From assembly GCA_023393375.1 (NCBI GenBank), contig JAEWLI010000074.1, forward strand, positions 4,016 through 68,015: a stretch of 64,000 bases of DNA, read 5' to 3'. Of the stretch, positions 1 to 10,068 are shown piece after piece (position 1 is the first letter of the stretch; each line of letters starts with the position of its first letter). This DNA comes from Bacteroidota bacterium (GTDB lineage: Bacteria > Bacteroidota > Bacteroidia > Cytophagales > Cyclobacteriaceae). The notes below the pieces were generated by a model, which was given only the letters and a program-made list of their open reading frames with translations, was not told the origin of the DNA and did not search any database. The position numbers and the translations under genes are program-made.

Positions 1-22
1 TTTACTTATTCTGATATGAAAA

Positions 23-817
23 ATGGAAGTCCTTCATTTTTTTCCAAAAAGCATAGTTGCCAGGTTGGTAACGCATTATGAAATAATCCGGAATGATCAA
101 CCAGAGCACCTGATTGATTTACATGTTCCCAATGGTTATGCCTCAATTGTTTTTAATTTTACCCAAGGGGTGAAACTTAAAGCTAAAGCTACCCTACCTC
201 CCTGCATTCTGGTCCCTCCTTTTTTAAAAGCAATCCGGATTGAAACCTTCGGACCGATAGATACATTTGTTGTAATGTGTAAGGCATCAGTACTTTCGAG
301 GTTGCTAGGAATTAAACTTTACCCCAGGGATTTTATGAATTTTATTCCTCTCAGCGATTCATATTACCTCAATATATGGCAAAATCTAAAAGAGCTGAAA
401 ATCCCTGATGACAAGATAATGGCTTTTGAGAAATTCCTCATCAATGAAACAACTGTTCAACAGTACCAAACTGATGAAATCGATTGTATCTATGAGCATA
501 TTATTGAAGATCGGGGTAAAACCCCCATCCATGAAATCATGTGCAGATGCCGTATCAGCCCAAGAACATTTCGACGCAAATTTTTACTACGTGTTGGTGT
601 AAATGCTAAATCGCTATCGCGATTGGTTAGAGTAAACTACCTTTGGGAAAAAATATCCAAATATCAGGCAGTAGATTTTCAGGAAATGGTGTTTGATGGG
701 AGATATTTCGATCAATCTCACTTTATCAAAGATTTTAAATTAATTATTGGGGAAAAACCTAATCATTTTTTTAAGCGTAATCTGGAATTGGTTAAGATCA
801 TATCTGGTAAAGCATAA
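23..817 (+). CDS. AraC-family transcriptional regulator
   Basis: A 264-residue protein with a C-terminal AraC-type DNA-binding region at about residues 155-252. It has two helix-turn-helix units; the first contains CRCRISPRTFRRKF and the second ends in FDQSHFIKDFK followed by the usual Pro-x-x-(F/Y) turn (KPNHFF). Residues 1-140 form an effector domain of the kind seen in Bacteroidota AraC regulators (DUF6597-like, from memory). The ligand and target are unknown. It stands alone, 111 bases before the OmpA-family gene, so it may regulate that gene, but no operator is visible. The ATG at 23 is used; the window edge prevents checking further upstream. Confidence 0.85.
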   Translation: MEVLHFFPKSIVARLVTHYEIIRNDQPEHLIDLHVPNGYASIVFNFTQGVKLKAKATLPPCILVPPFLKAIRIETFGPIDTFVVMCKASVLSRLLGIKLYPRDFMNFIPLSDSYYLNIWQNLKELKIPDDKIMAFEKFLINETTVQQYQTDEIDCIYEHIIEDRGKTPIHEIMCRCRISPRTFRRKFLLRVGVNAKSLSRLVRVNYLWEKISKYQAVDFQEMVFDGRYFDQSHFIKDFKLIIGEKPNHFFKRNLELVKIISGKA

Positions 818-928
818 GTGTTGAATACTACCATTTTTTTACCCTTAGGGATAAAATAATGGCCATTTTTTACAATTTTTCCTCCCATACATCATGTATT
901 TTTACATGCTATTATAAATAAATATTCA

Positions 929-2230
929 ATGAAAAATATAATATTTCTTTTGTGTTTGCTTACGCTAAGCCCTTCTTTAATGGCACAGATTAGCATTAAG
1001 GATAAAATCAAAAATCAAACCCATAACCGTGCTGACAGAAAAGCCGATGAAGGGGTAAGTGAGGGATTGGATTCGGTAGAAGATGGCATGAAAAGTATAT
1101 TCAAGAAAAAAAACAAGGATGAAGAGGGACAAGATGATGACCAACAAAATGAAGAAAATGTAGAATCCAAGAAAGAAAAAAGTAAGATAGGTAAAACTTC
1201 AGATGCTCTTATTTCATATACAAAATACGATTTTGTTCCAGGTGATCAGGTATTGTTTTTTGAAGATTTTTCTCAGGATGCTATTGGTGATTTTCCAGCA
1301 TTATGGACAACTAACGGCTCCGGAGAAATCAGGACAACCAATTTATACCCAGGAAAATTTTTGTACATGAACTCAACGGACAACGTATATAACTTGATGA
1401 AGGACCTGACACTTCCGGTCAATTATATTTTGGAGTTTGATGTAATTCCATCCAGTATGTACGAAACCAATGATGGATCACATTCCTTCTATATGAGTTT
1501 GTACAAAGACGATGATGATTTTCTTAATGATGATCTGTATCCTGGTAAAGCTGGAGTTCACCTTACGCTATCCAACAGCTCATGGGATGTAAAGGCGTAT
1601 TCTTATGAAGTAAAAAATAGTAAAGGTGATGATTATGATGTGTCAGGTGGATCAGAATTGGCACCCGTTGAGCCCGATGAACTGAATCATGTCATTATTT
1701 GGGTCCAAAACAGAAGAATGAGAATATATCATAAAGGTCAAAAGGTACTGGACATGCCCACTTTATTACCCGAGAAAATGAATATCAATAGATTAAGGTA
1801 CAGCTTGTGGAGTCAGGATGGGCATCCATACATCTCTAATATCAGATTTACAACTGCAGCACCAGACATGCGCAGCAAGCTACTTACGGAGGGGAAATTA
1901 ATCAGCTATGGTATTTATTTTGATATTAACTCTGATAAAGTTAAACCTGAATCATATGGATCCATCAAACAAATTGCCGATATATTGAATGAGAATCCCG
2001 ATGTAAATATTAAGATAATTGGACATACGGATGCCGATGGTGATGACACAAAAAATCTTGACTTATCCAAAAGAAGAGCCGCAGCTGTAAAAACCGAATT
2101 AGTAAAAAGCTTTAATGTAAATGAAAGTCGGATTCAAACTGACGGAAAAGGAGAATCAGAACCCATACAAAACAATAATACATCTGAAGGTAAGGCAAAA
2201 AACCGGAGAGTGGAATTTTTAAAAATCTAA
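929..2230 (+). CDS. OmpA-family outer membrane protein with LamG-like middle domain
   Basis: 433 residues. A signal peptide (residues 1-19, ending SLMAQ) shows export. Residues 20-95 are charged and Lys/Asp/Glu-rich. Residues 105-310 look like a beta-sandwich (laminin-G/concanavalin-like). Residues 325-433 are an OmpA C-terminal peptidoglycan-binding domain: FDINSDKVKPES, then the GHTDADGD motif with the diaminopimelate-contacting Asp, the KRRAAAVKTEL helix and a terminal NRRVEF. Likely role: an envelope protein anchored to peptidoglycan from the outer membrane side. It is monocistronic, closed by the hairpin at 2237. Confidence 0.85.
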   Translation: MKNIIFLLCLLTLSPSLMAQISIKDKIKNQTHNRADRKADEGVSEGLDSVEDGMKSIFKKKNKDEEGQDDDQQNEENVESKKEKSKIGKTSDALISYTKYDFVPGDQVLFFEDFSQDAIGDFPALWTTNGSGEIRTTNLYPGKFLYMNSTDNVYNLMKDLTLPVNYILEFDVIPSSMYETNDGSHSFYMSLYKDDDDFLNDDLYPGKAGVHLTLSNSSWDVKAYSYEVKNSKGDDYDVSGGSELAPVEPDELNHVIIWVQNRRMRIYHKGQKVLDMPTLLPEKMNINRLRYSLWSQDGHPYISNIRFTTAAPDMRSKLLTEGKLISYGIYFDINSDKVKPESYGSIKQIADILNENPDVNIKIIGHTDADGDDTKNLDLSKRRAAAVKTELVKSFNVNESRIQTDGKGESEPIQNNNTSEGKAKNRRVEFLKI

Positions 2231-2236
2231 TGTAAA

Positions 2237-2268
2237 CCCCTGTGAACATTTTCATAGGGGATTTTTTA
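2237..2268. terminator. Bidirectional intrinsic terminator
   Basis: CCCCTGTGAA, a 4-base loop (CATT), then TTCATAGGGG and a T-rich run on the + strand. The 10-bp stem has one G-T wobble. It ends the OmpA-family gene and overlaps the last codons and TGA stop of the convergent hydrolase gene (stop at 2252-2254). Confidence 0.75.
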
Positions 2269-3064
2269 TTGTACTTAAAGGGTCAGTAAAATCTCCTGTC
2301 TTGTTCAATAATTGATGGTGAGTAGTATTAATTTCAACTACATCACAATGATGGATTGCAGAAATAAACTTTTGAAGTTTTTTCTTATTTACTATTTCAT
2401 CTTCAGCACCCAGTACAATGGTTAACGGTATCTGAAATTGATTGAATTTTCTGACAAGTATTTCTGGCGGTAATGAAAGTTGCCGAAAGAAAATCCACGT
2501 CCGATATATCCGCCAACGTTGTTTTCGGGATTTAACCTGACTTTGTACGAACCTGAAAAATGAATTACTGATTATAGAAAGTTTTTTCAGCAATATTGCA
2601 GTAGTAAGTATAAAACCCGGCTGAAATATAAAATATTTAAATAAATGTTTCCCTACTGAATGAGTTGCGATTTGGTACCAAAAGTTTTTTGTTAACCCAT
2701 CAGGTGCAATCAATACTACCTTTTGAATACGATCAGGGAAAGCATTAATTAGTGGATAAACCATTCTACAACCCAAACTAAAACCTGATAGGGAAATTTT
2801 TTCTATCTGATAGGTTTCGAGTAATGCCCCAAATGTTTCAGTCCATTCTTTAATTGATGGCACTTCACCTGAATAGAAACTCTCCCCATGATAAGGAAGG
2901 TCCACATGAAAAACCCGACTTTTATTATGAAATGTTTTTTCCAATGAGAAATAATCTTTTTTCGTTTGTCCGGCACCATGAAAGGTAAACCATGCATGTG
3001 GTCCCTCCCCTTCGCTATGGAAACTGATAATAAATTGGCCATATTTAAAAACTTTGTCTTCCAT
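2252..3064 (-). CDS. Alpha/beta hydrolase
   Basis: 270 residues, a single alpha/beta-hydrolase fold. The nucleophile elbow is SGFSLGC with Ser96; the oxyanion-hole segment is FHGAG near residue 29; the probable acid is Asp222 in VLGAEDEIV and the base one of His249/250 in NTTHHQLL. There is no signal peptide, so it is probably cytosolic. Substrate cannot be predicted. It is divergent from the TetR-family gene, sharing a 180-base intergenic region with it. The stop codon lies inside the terminator hairpin of the facing gene. Confidence 0.82.
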   Translation of the reverse strand: MEDKVFKYGQFIISFHSEGEGPHAWFTFHGAGQTKKDYFSLEKTFHNKSRVFHVDLPYHGESFYSGEVPSIKEWTETFGALLETYQIEKISLSGFSLGCRMVYPLINAFPDRIQKVVLIAPDGLTKNFWYQIATHSVGKHLFKYFIFQPGFILTTAILLKKLSIISNSFFRFVQSQVKSRKQRWRIYRTWIFFRQLSLPPEILVRKFNQFQIPLTIVLGAEDEIVNKKKLQKFISAIHHCDVVEINTTHHQLLNKTGDFTDPLSTIKNPL

Positions 3065-3214
3065 TTGCCACTAATAATCGCAATTTTCCATTCATAACTT
3101 CAATTGATTCAAAAGAATAAAAATAAGCATTTATTTCTCTATTCTTAAAACTAACATGAAACTTTGCCGTAATTATTCCTGATATAAAAACTTTATAAAA
3201 TTTAAAAGTTTCCA

Positions 3215-3222
3215 TAGTTTTG
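3215..3222 (+). promoter_or_regulatory. Bacteroidota -7 box for the TetR-family gene
   Basis: TAGTTTTG fits TAnnTTTG exactly, 21 bases before the TTG start codon. No clear TTG was found at the expected -33 distance. Confidence 0.5.
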
Positions 3223-3243
3223 CACCGGAAATAAAAATTAACA

Positions 3244-3849
3244 TTGGAAGACACAAAAGAAATTATCATCAGCAAAGCGGAAGAGCTTTTTCTAAAGTAT
3301 GGTATAAAGAGCGTAACAATGGATGACATTGCTCAGGAATTATCAATTTCAAAAAAAACCATATACCAATATTTTAAAGACAAAGAGGAATTGGTAAGTA
3401 TCGTGGCAAAGGTCCATTTAGAAAAAGAGCGCATAGAGATAGAACAGATCAACAAAACAGCTAAAAATACAATGGAAGAATTTATTTTGTTGTCGAAATG
3501 TATAAAAGAGAATCATTTGAGAATGAACCCCGTAGTATTTTGGGACTTAAAAAAATATTATCATCAGGCATGGCATATTTTTAAGGAATACAAAAACGGG
3601 GTATTTTTTGAATCTTTAAGATCATCTTTAAAAAGAGGTATTGAAGAAGGGTTTTTTCGGGAAGATATCAATATTGATGTATTGGCTGCACTTAGAATGG
3701 AGCAAATCCAAATGACCTATAATGAAGAGATTTTCCCTAAAGATAAATATGATATTATGGAGGTACAGAATCAATTGTTTAACCATTTTGTACATGGTGT
3801 ATTGACCCAAAAGGGAGAAGAGGAATTCGCAGTAAATTTACCACTGTAG
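3244..3849 (+). CDS. TetR/AcrR-family transcriptional regulator
   Basis: 201 residues. The N-terminal TetR HTH covers residues 4-50 (AEELFLKYGIKSVTMDDIA, then SISKKTIYQYFKDKEEL). The C-terminal ligand-binding half has no recognised family. The start is TTG at 3244: the next in-frame ATG (3319) would remove half of the HTH, so the rare start is needed. It precedes a complete tolC/MFP/RND efflux operon on the same strand (119-base gap), the usual arrangement for a local repressor relieved by an efflux substrate. Confidence 0.88.
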   Translation: MEDTKEIIISKAEELFLKYGIKSVTMDDIAQELSISKKTIYQYFKDKEELVSIVAKVHLEKERIEIEQINKTAKNTMEEFILLSKCIKENHLRMNPVVFWDLKKYYHQAWHIFKEYKNGVFFESLRSSLKRGIEEGFFREDINIDVLAALRMEQIQMTYNEEIFPKDKYDIMEVQNQLFNHFVHGVLTQKGEEEFAVNLPL

Positions 3850-3968
3850 TTATACCATTCATCCCTTAAAAAAATGTCGTTCACCGATTCCCTGTTTTTG
3901 AATGGAGAAACCGGGTCTATTTTTACAACAAAACTGAAGAATCAACACATATCAAACACATAGTTGCA

Positions 3969-5330
3969 ATGAGATCACTTAAATTTTTTTTAGGGTTCGT
4001 CCTGATTATTACCAACTTTCCTTCGGGTATAGCACAATCACAAGATTCTGCATATGTTTTAAATATTGAACAATGTATCGCTTATGCCCTACAAAACAAT
4101 GATTCCCTGAAGAATGCGCAGCTTGATGTCAGAGCAGCTAATTATCAGGTCAGGGAAACAGTAGGATTGGGACTGCCTCAGGTAAATGGCGAGGTTTCAT
4201 ATACCAATGATTTCGCTATTAGAACATCGTTTCTTCCAGCTGAATTTCTGGGGGGAGAACCAGGCACCATGGCTCCTGTTAAATTTGGGATACCGCACTC
4301 CGCTACTGTTGGATTAACTGTCAATCAGTTAATCTTTGATGGCTCTTACTTAGTGGGTTTGCAAGCGTCAAATGTCTATCAGGACCTTTCAAGAAAAGCT
4401 GAAAAAAGAACACAAGTGGATATTATATATAATGTCACCAAAGCTTTTTACACCGTATTAATTAATGAAGAAAGGGCAGAGCTCCTCCAGCAGAATTACC
4501 ATCAATTGGATTCCCTGCTAAGGGAAACCCGTATTATGTACGAAAATGGTTTCTCCGAAAAAATTGATGTGGACCGGGTAAGGTTGAGGTTCAACAATAT
4601 AAATACAGAACTTGCCAACATTAACAGGGCTTTGTTTTTGAGCAAACAATTATTAAAATTTCAGATTGGGATGCCTTTAAATAATGAGTTGGAGCTTAAT
4701 GGTTCATTGGATAATCTGGATCTGGATTTCAATTTAGAAAGTATCTCTGATGATTTTACGTTTGAACAAAGAATCGAATATTCTATACTTCAAACACAAA
4801 AACAATTGGCCATTTTAAACCTGAAGAACAACAGGGTAGCCAACTATCCCAGTTTATATGGTTTTCTTGGCATGGGATATAATGCGGGCACGGATAACTT
4901 TAGTGAATTAACTAATTTTTCGGATAACTGGTTTAGCTATGGCAATTTCGGACTTACTCTATCTATACCGATATTTTCAGGATTACAACGACATTATACA
5001 AGCCAACAAGCGAAGATAGAAGTATTTAAAAGTGAAAATAGTCTGAATAACCTCAAAAAAGCGATCAATCTAGAATTGGTTACGGCAAAAACACAGTTAG
5101 AGAATAGTCTTGCCACCCTGGAATCTGAGAAAGAAAACATGGAACTGGCGAGAGGTATCTTCAGTGCCACTAAGATTAAGTATCAAGAGGGACTGGGGTC
5201 AAACCTGGAAGTAATTGAAGCTGAAACTTCTTATAAAGAGGCGGAGACAAACTATTATAGTGCAATGTTTGATGCTTTGGTTGCCAAAATTGATTTGGAA
5301 AAAGCATTAGGCATATTAAATAAAGAATAA
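3969..5330 (+). CDS. TolC-family outer membrane efflux channel
   Basis: 453 residues. Signal peptide at 1-22 (ending PSGIAQ). Two repeated outer-membrane-efflux halves (about residues 30-215 and 265-450) rich in long amphipathic helices, including the second-half pattern GLGSNLEVIEAETSYKEAET, typical of TolC hairpins. It forms the outer membrane duct of a tripartite pump. It is the first gene of a tight operon with the adaptor (27-base gap) and the RND pump. Confidence 0.9.
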   Translation: MRSLKFFLGFVLIITNFPSGIAQSQDSAYVLNIEQCIAYALQNNDSLKNAQLDVRAANYQVRETVGLGLPQVNGEVSYTNDFAIRTSFLPAEFLGGEPGTMAPVKFGIPHSATVGLTVNQLIFDGSYLVGLQASNVYQDLSRKAEKRTQVDIIYNVTKAFYTVLINEERAELLQQNYHQLDSLLRETRIMYENGFSEKIDVDRVRLRFNNINTELANINRALFLSKQLLKFQIGMPLNNELELNGSLDNLDLDFNLESISDDFTFEQRIEYSILQTQKQLAILNLKNNRVANYPSLYGFLGMGYNAGTDNFSELTNFSDNWFSYGNFGLTLSIPIFSGLQRHYTSQQAKIEVFKSENSLNNLKKAINLELVTAKTQLENSLATLESEKENMELARGIFSATKIKYQEGLGSNLEVIEAETSYKEAETNYYSAMFDALVAKIDLEKALGILNKE

Positions 5331-5357
5331 AACTCATCACATAAATAATACAATACC

Positions 5358-6509
5358 ATGAAAAAGGGACTGAATACTTTTTTAATTATCGGACTGATCA
5401 TTTTGGCATCATCCTGTGCACCGAGTGAGCTGGAACAAAAAAAAGAAGACCTTACTGAATATAAAAAGGAGGTTTTTGAACTAAATGAAAAAATCAAAAA
5501 ACTGGAACAGGAGATCGCTGCATTGGATCCTGACTTTGCAAAAGCTAACAGGGATGCAACTTTAGTGACCACAAGACCTGTGGGCAAAGGGAATTTTGCA
5601 CATTTTCTGGAAGTAAGCGGCACTATTGAATCCAGGAGAAATGTGACTATTGGTGCTGAAACTATCGGTAAAATAGAACAACAATATGTGAAAGAAGGTG
5701 ATGTGGTAAAAAAAGGTCAATTACTCATTCGGCTTGACGATGAAATGATCCGGAGTTCAGTAAAAGAATTAGAAACTCAGCTGGAATTGGCAAAAACAGT
5801 CTACCAAAAACGATCAAATCTTTGGAAACAGAATATAGGTTCAGAAATTCAATATCTGGAAGCCAAAAATTCCATGGAATCACTGGAAAGCCGATTGGCC
5901 GGCACCAAATCCCAACTAAACAACGTCAATGTCCGGGCACCATTCAGTGGCAGCATCGACAAAGTCTTTATTAGAGAAGGCGAAACTGCCCAACCTGGTT
6001 CTCCATTATTAAGAATAGTGAGTATGGAGGATATGTATATAGAGGCAGAATTTTCCGAAGCATTTATTGGAAGGTTTGATAAGGGTAATGCAGTGCAAGT
6101 AAAAGTACCATCTCAGGACACCACTTTTATTACAAAAATTGCGTCTGTAGGGAACGTGGTTAATAGAGACAACCGGACATTTACCGTTGAAGCGGGAGTC
6201 CCTAAATTAGGTTATACCATTAAACCAAACCAATTGGTAATTGTGAAAATTCAGGATTTCGAAGCAGAAGACGCTGTTTTTGTCCCAACTAACCTTATTC
6301 AGATGGATAATAAAGGAGAATACGTATATGTGGTAAATCAATCAGACAGCTTGATGGTTGCGAAAAAAACACCAATTAAAAGAGGTGTCTCCTACAATGG
6401 TAAAACAATGGTATTATCTGGTTTGGAAGGCAATGAAATCCTAATTGATCAGGGATTCAGACAGGTAGCCGAAGGGCACGCAATTCGCGAAGTTGAACCA
6501 GCTATTTAA
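5358..6509 (+). CDS. RND efflux periplasmic adaptor (membrane fusion protein), lipoprotein
   Basis: 383 residues. A lipoprotein signal with lipobox LASSC places the lipidated Cys at residue 20. A short coiled coil (about 28-60) precedes the lipoyl/barrel-sandwich half-motif (GKIEQQYVKEGDVVKKGQLL), an alpha-helical hairpin, the second lipoyl half (NVRAPFSGSIDKVFIREGE) and a C-terminal beta-barrel. The role is to bridge the inner-membrane pump and the TolC duct. The extra N-terminal coiled coil is common in Bacteroidota adaptors. Confidence 0.9.
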   Translation: MKKGLNTFLIIGLIILASSCAPSELEQKKEDLTEYKKEVFELNEKIKKLEQEIAALDPDFAKANRDATLVTTRPVGKGNFAHFLEVSGTIESRRNVTIGAETIGKIEQQYVKEGDVVKKGQLLIRLDDEMIRSSVKELETQLELAKTVYQKRSNLWKQNIGSEIQYLEAKNSMESLESRLAGTKSQLNNVNVRAPFSGSIDKVFIREGETAQPGSPLLRIVSMEDMYIEAEFSEAFIGRFDKGNAVQVKVPSQDTTFITKIASVGNVVNRDNRTFTVEAGVPKLGYTIKPNQLVIVKIQDFEAEDAVFVPTNLIQMDNKGEYVYVVNQSDSLMVAKKTPIKRGVSYNGKTMVLSGLEGNEILIDQGFRQVAEGHAIREVEPAI

Positions 6510-6519
6510 AATCAAATCA

Positions 6520-9500
6520 ATGGAAAACGAAAAAAATAACAATAATAAAGTGATCCGGGAGTTCGGATTGAGCTCACTTGCGGTCAACAATCGAACCAGT
6601 ATTTTTATACTTACAATTATCATTGCGGTAATGGGTGTAGTATCGTACATCACCATTCCCAAAGAAAGTTTTCCGGATATTGTATTCCCTACCATTGTAG
6701 TAAATACTTTGTATCCTGGTAACTCACCTGTAGATATAGAAAACCTGATTACCCGTCCTATTGAAAAAGAGATAAAATCAATATCCGGAATTGATAATAT
6801 CACTTCTTCTTCTGTGCAAGATTATTCTATTATAGTTGTAGAGTTCAGCACCGATTCGGATATCACAAAATCGTTGCAGGATGTAAAAGATGCGGTAGAC
6901 AGAGCTAAACGAGAGCTGCCCACCGACCTGGATCAGGATCCGACTGTGACTGACATTGATCTAACCGAAATGCCTATTATGTTTGTAAACATTTCAGGCG
7001 ACTATACCATTTCGGAATTAAAAAGCTATGCTGAATATTTGCAGGATGAATTTGAAAAACTATCTGCCATCTCCAAAGCAGACATCAGGGGTGCACTTGA
7101 ACGTGAAATTCGTATTGATGCTGACCTGTATAAAATGACTGCCAGACAGGTCAGTTTTCAAGATATACAGGATGCGATCTCCGCAGAAAATATCACGATG
7201 TCAGGAGGAAATCTTCTGGCAAGTGATTTCAGGCGTTCTCTCAGGATTCAAGGAGAATTTACCAATATCAGGGAAATAGAAGATGTAATTGTAAGTGATG
7301 AAAATGGGAGTATAGTTTATTTAAAAGATGTGGCTGATGTAAAAGATACTTTTGAAGAGCCTACCAGTTATTCCCGATCAAGTTTATTGCCTGTAGTCAC
7401 GCTGGATATAGTAAAGCGGAAAGGTGAAAACCTGTTAACTACCGCTCAGACAGTAAGAGATATTATACAGAAAGCTAAACAAAGCCGGTTTCCCGATAAT
7501 CTGGAGATCACCATTACAGGCGATCAATCAAAATACACAAAAAACATAGTAGACAACCTCGAAAACAGCATCATTATGGGTGTGCTGCTGGTAACGCTGG
7601 TTTTAATGTTTTTTATGGGTTTAAGAAATGCACTATTTGTTGGTATAGCCATCCCATTATCAATGTTTATGGGCTTTATGATCCTGAATGCGATTGGTTA
7701 TACTGCCAATATGATCGTGTTGTTTTCTTTAATTCTCGCTTTGGGGATGTTGGTGGATAATGGGATTGTGGTGGTTGAAAATATTTATCGCTTAATGCAG
7801 GAAGGTTATTCGCCAATAAGGGCGGCTAAAGAAGGTGTTGGAGAAGTTGCTTTGCCCATCATAACTTCAACAGCTACTACTCTAGCGGCATTTTTTCCAT
7901 TAGCATTCTGGTCAGGAATAATGGGAGAATTTATGAAATATCTACCAATTACACTGATCATCGTGTTGGCTTCGTCATTATTTGTCGCAATTGTAATCAA
8001 TCCTGTATTGACTTCAAAATACATGAAGTTACAGGAAACCAGAAGAACCAATAAAAAAAGGCTCTTTATTACCTCCCTGGTTATAATTGCTATTGCTGTG
8101 GTATTCTATTTAATGAGGTATTATTGGGCAGGTAATGCTTTATTGGTAATTGCTTTATTTATGCCATTCAACGTGCACGTACTTATTCCTGGGGTTAAAT
8201 GGTTTCAAACCAGATTTTTCCCTTTCCTTGAAAAGATATATTATAAAACACTTAAATTTTCACTTTCAGGAAAAATGCCTTACGGAATAGTTGCTTTTAC
8301 ATTTGTATTGCTCTTTTTTTCACTTGCAATGGTAAGCTGGAGGCAACCTAAAGTATTGCTGTTCCCGGCAAGTGACCCCAATTATGTCAACATTTTTATA
8401 GAAAAACCAACAGGTACAGATATTGAAGCTACCAATACTTTCACCATGATGATAGAAAAGGAAATTGTAGAAATGATGGAGGAGTATAAGGTAGCTGTAG
8501 AATCTATCATAGCAAATGTGGGTGAAGGTTCTGGTGATGAATTCAGTTTTGGAGGTGAAACACCGAACAATGCCAAAATTACTGTTTCCTTTGTAGAATA
8601 TGAAAATAGGGATGGTATAAAAACCGTTGAAATAATGGAGAAAATACGTCAGGCAATGACCAAATATCCAGGAGTAGCTATTACCGTTGATAAAGATGAG
8701 GAAGGGCCGCCTGTAGGTAAGCCTATTAATATAGAAGTTTCAGGTGAAGATCTGGAACAACTGATTCTCACTGCTGACAGAATAAAATATACCATTGAAT
8801 CTTCAAATATTACGGGGATAGAAGAACTAAAGAGTGATCTACCCCTAGGAAAACCGGAAGTTCAGGTATTAATCAACAGGGAAAACGCCAGAAGATTTGG
8901 ATTGTCCACCTATTCAATTTCAGATGCAATCAGAACCGCCTTGTATGGAAAAGAGATTTCTAAATATAAAGATGGCGAAGATGATTACCCAATTAATCTT
9001 CGGTTGAAAGATGAATTCAGGTATGATATTGATGCTTTAATGAACAAAAGTATTACTTTCAGGGATAATACAGGCAAAATAAAACAAGTTCCAATCTCTT
9101 CTGTTTCTGATCTCAAATATTCTTCAACATATGGGGCAGTAAACCGCAAAGATTTAAACAGGACTATTAACCTTTATTCTAACGTTACAGAAGGATCAAA
9201 TGCCAATGAGATCATATCAGAGTTGAAGTTGCTGATTAGTAGCATGGAAATACCAAGTGAATTTGAGGTGAAATTTACAGGAGAACAGGAAGAACAGGAT
9301 AAGAGTACTGCTTTTCTCATGAGTGCCCTATTGATAGCTCTTAGTATGATTGTACTGATTATTGTAGCTCAATTCAATTCCATAGTTACGCCACTTATTA
9401 TTATGTTATCCGTTTTATTCAGTACCATTGGGGTATTTCTTGGGTTGGTTGTCTTCAACATGGATTTTATCATCATCATGACAGGAATTGGTATCATATC

Positions 9501-9948
9501 ATTGGCTGGTATTGTAGTAAATAATGCCATCGTTTTGATTGACTATACCAATCTGGTGCGAGATAGAAGACGTGCAGAATTGAACATCCCCGAAGACAAA
9601 CTTTTACCATACAATGAGATAGTGGAGAGTATCATCAGGGGCGGTGAAGTAAGGCTTCGTCCGATATTGCTTACTGCCATCACTACCATACTTGGGTTGA
9701 TACCACTTGCTTTAGGGATGAACATTAACTTTATCACCTTGTTTACTGAATTTAACCCCAACTTTTATATAGGTGGCGATAATGCAACTTTTTGGGGACC
9801 TATGGCATGGACAGTGATTTTTGGTTTGACCTTCTCTACTTTCCTTACTCTGGTGGTAGTACCTGCCATGTACCTGATTGCTGACAAGGTCAGGAATTGG
9901 ATGGGTAATAAAAAATCCGTGAAAATAGAAGAGATACAGGTACAATAA
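6520..9948 (+). CDS. RND-family efflux pump, inner membrane permease
   Basis: About 1142 residues from the ATG at 6520; an upstream ATG at 6493 would add nine residues and overlap the adaptor gene by 17 bases, so 6520 is preferred. Standard AcrB-like order: TM1 (TSIFILTIIIAVMGVV), a periplasmic porter domain, TM2-6 with the proton-relay helix ALGMLVDNGIVVVENI, then TM7 and a second porter half, ending with TM8-12. Two extra hydrophobic segments lie between TM6 and TM7 (about 515-560), and an insertion sits before the last TM helix (GGDNATFWGP region). Substrate is unknown; drug or metabolite export is inferred from the family and the adjacent TetR gene. Confidence 0.92.
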   Translation: MENEKNNNNKVIREFGLSSLAVNNRTSIFILTIIIAVMGVVSYITIPKESFPDIVFPTIVVNTLYPGNSPVDIENLITRPIEKEIKSISGIDNITSSSVQDYSIIVVEFSTDSDITKSLQDVKDAVDRAKRELPTDLDQDPTVTDIDLTEMPIMFVNISGDYTISELKSYAEYLQDEFEKLSAISKADIRGALEREIRIDADLYKMTARQVSFQDIQDAISAENITMSGGNLLASDFRRSLRIQGEFTNIREIEDVIVSDENGSIVYLKDVADVKDTFEEPTSYSRSSLLPVVTLDIVKRKGENLLTTAQTVRDIIQKAKQSRFPDNLEITITGDQSKYTKNIVDNLENSIIMGVLLVTLVLMFFMGLRNALFVGIAIPLSMFMGFMILNAIGYTANMIVLFSLILALGMLVDNGIVVVENIYRLMQEGYSPIRAAKEGVGEVALPIITSTATTLAAFFPLAFWSGIMGEFMKYLPITLIIVLASSLFVAIVINPVLTSKYMKLQETRRTNKKRLFITSLVIIAIAVVFYLMRYYWAGNALLVIALFMPFNVHVLIPGVKWFQTRFFPFLEKIYYKTLKFSLSGKMPYGIVAFTFVLLFFSLAMVSWRQPKVLLFPASDPNYVNIFIEKPTGTDIEATNTFTMMIEKEIVEMMEEYKVAVESIIANVGEGSGDEFSFGGETPNNAKITVSFVEYENRDGIKTVEIMEKIRQAMTKYPGVAITVDKDEEGPPVGKPINIEVSGEDLEQLILTADRIKYTIESSNITGIEELKSDLPLGKPEVQVLINRENARRFGLSTYSISDAIRTALYGKEISKYKDGEDDYPINLRLKDEFRYDIDALMNKSITFRDNTGKIKQVPISSVSDLKYSSTYGAVNRKDLNRTINLYSNVTEGSNANEIISELKLLISSMEIPSEFEVKFTGEQEEQDKSTAFLMSALLIALSMIVLIIVAQFNSIVTPLIIMLSVLFSTIGVFLGLVVFNMDFIIIMTGIGIISLAGIVVNNAIVLIDYTNLVRDRRRAELNIPEDKLLPYNEIVESIIRGGEVRLRPILLTAITTILGLIPLALGMNINFITLFTEFNPNFYIGGDNATFWGPMAWTVIFGLTFSTFLTLVVVPAMYLIADKVRNWMGNKKSVKIEEIQVQ

Positions 9949-9971
9949 ATCCATTCTATAACCTAACGATG

Positions 9972-10016
9972 TCCCTCATCCTGGTTTTTAAATCCGGGAT
10001 GAGGGATATTTTTAGA
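9972..10016 (+). terminator. Intrinsic terminator of the efflux operon
   Basis: A 13-bp stem (TCCCTCATCCTGG paired with CCGGGATGAGGGA, one wobble) with a 9-base loop, followed by TATTTTT. It lies 24 bases after the pump stop codon. Confidence 0.8.
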
Positions 10017-10068
10017 AGTCAAAATATTAATTACGACACTTGAACAAGAGAATTACTGAAAAACAGAA

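Noticed and set aside
3045..3329. Minus-strand open frame overlapping the TetR gene start
   Set aside because: Overlaps the HTH-coding region and two promoter regions; no recognisable domain.
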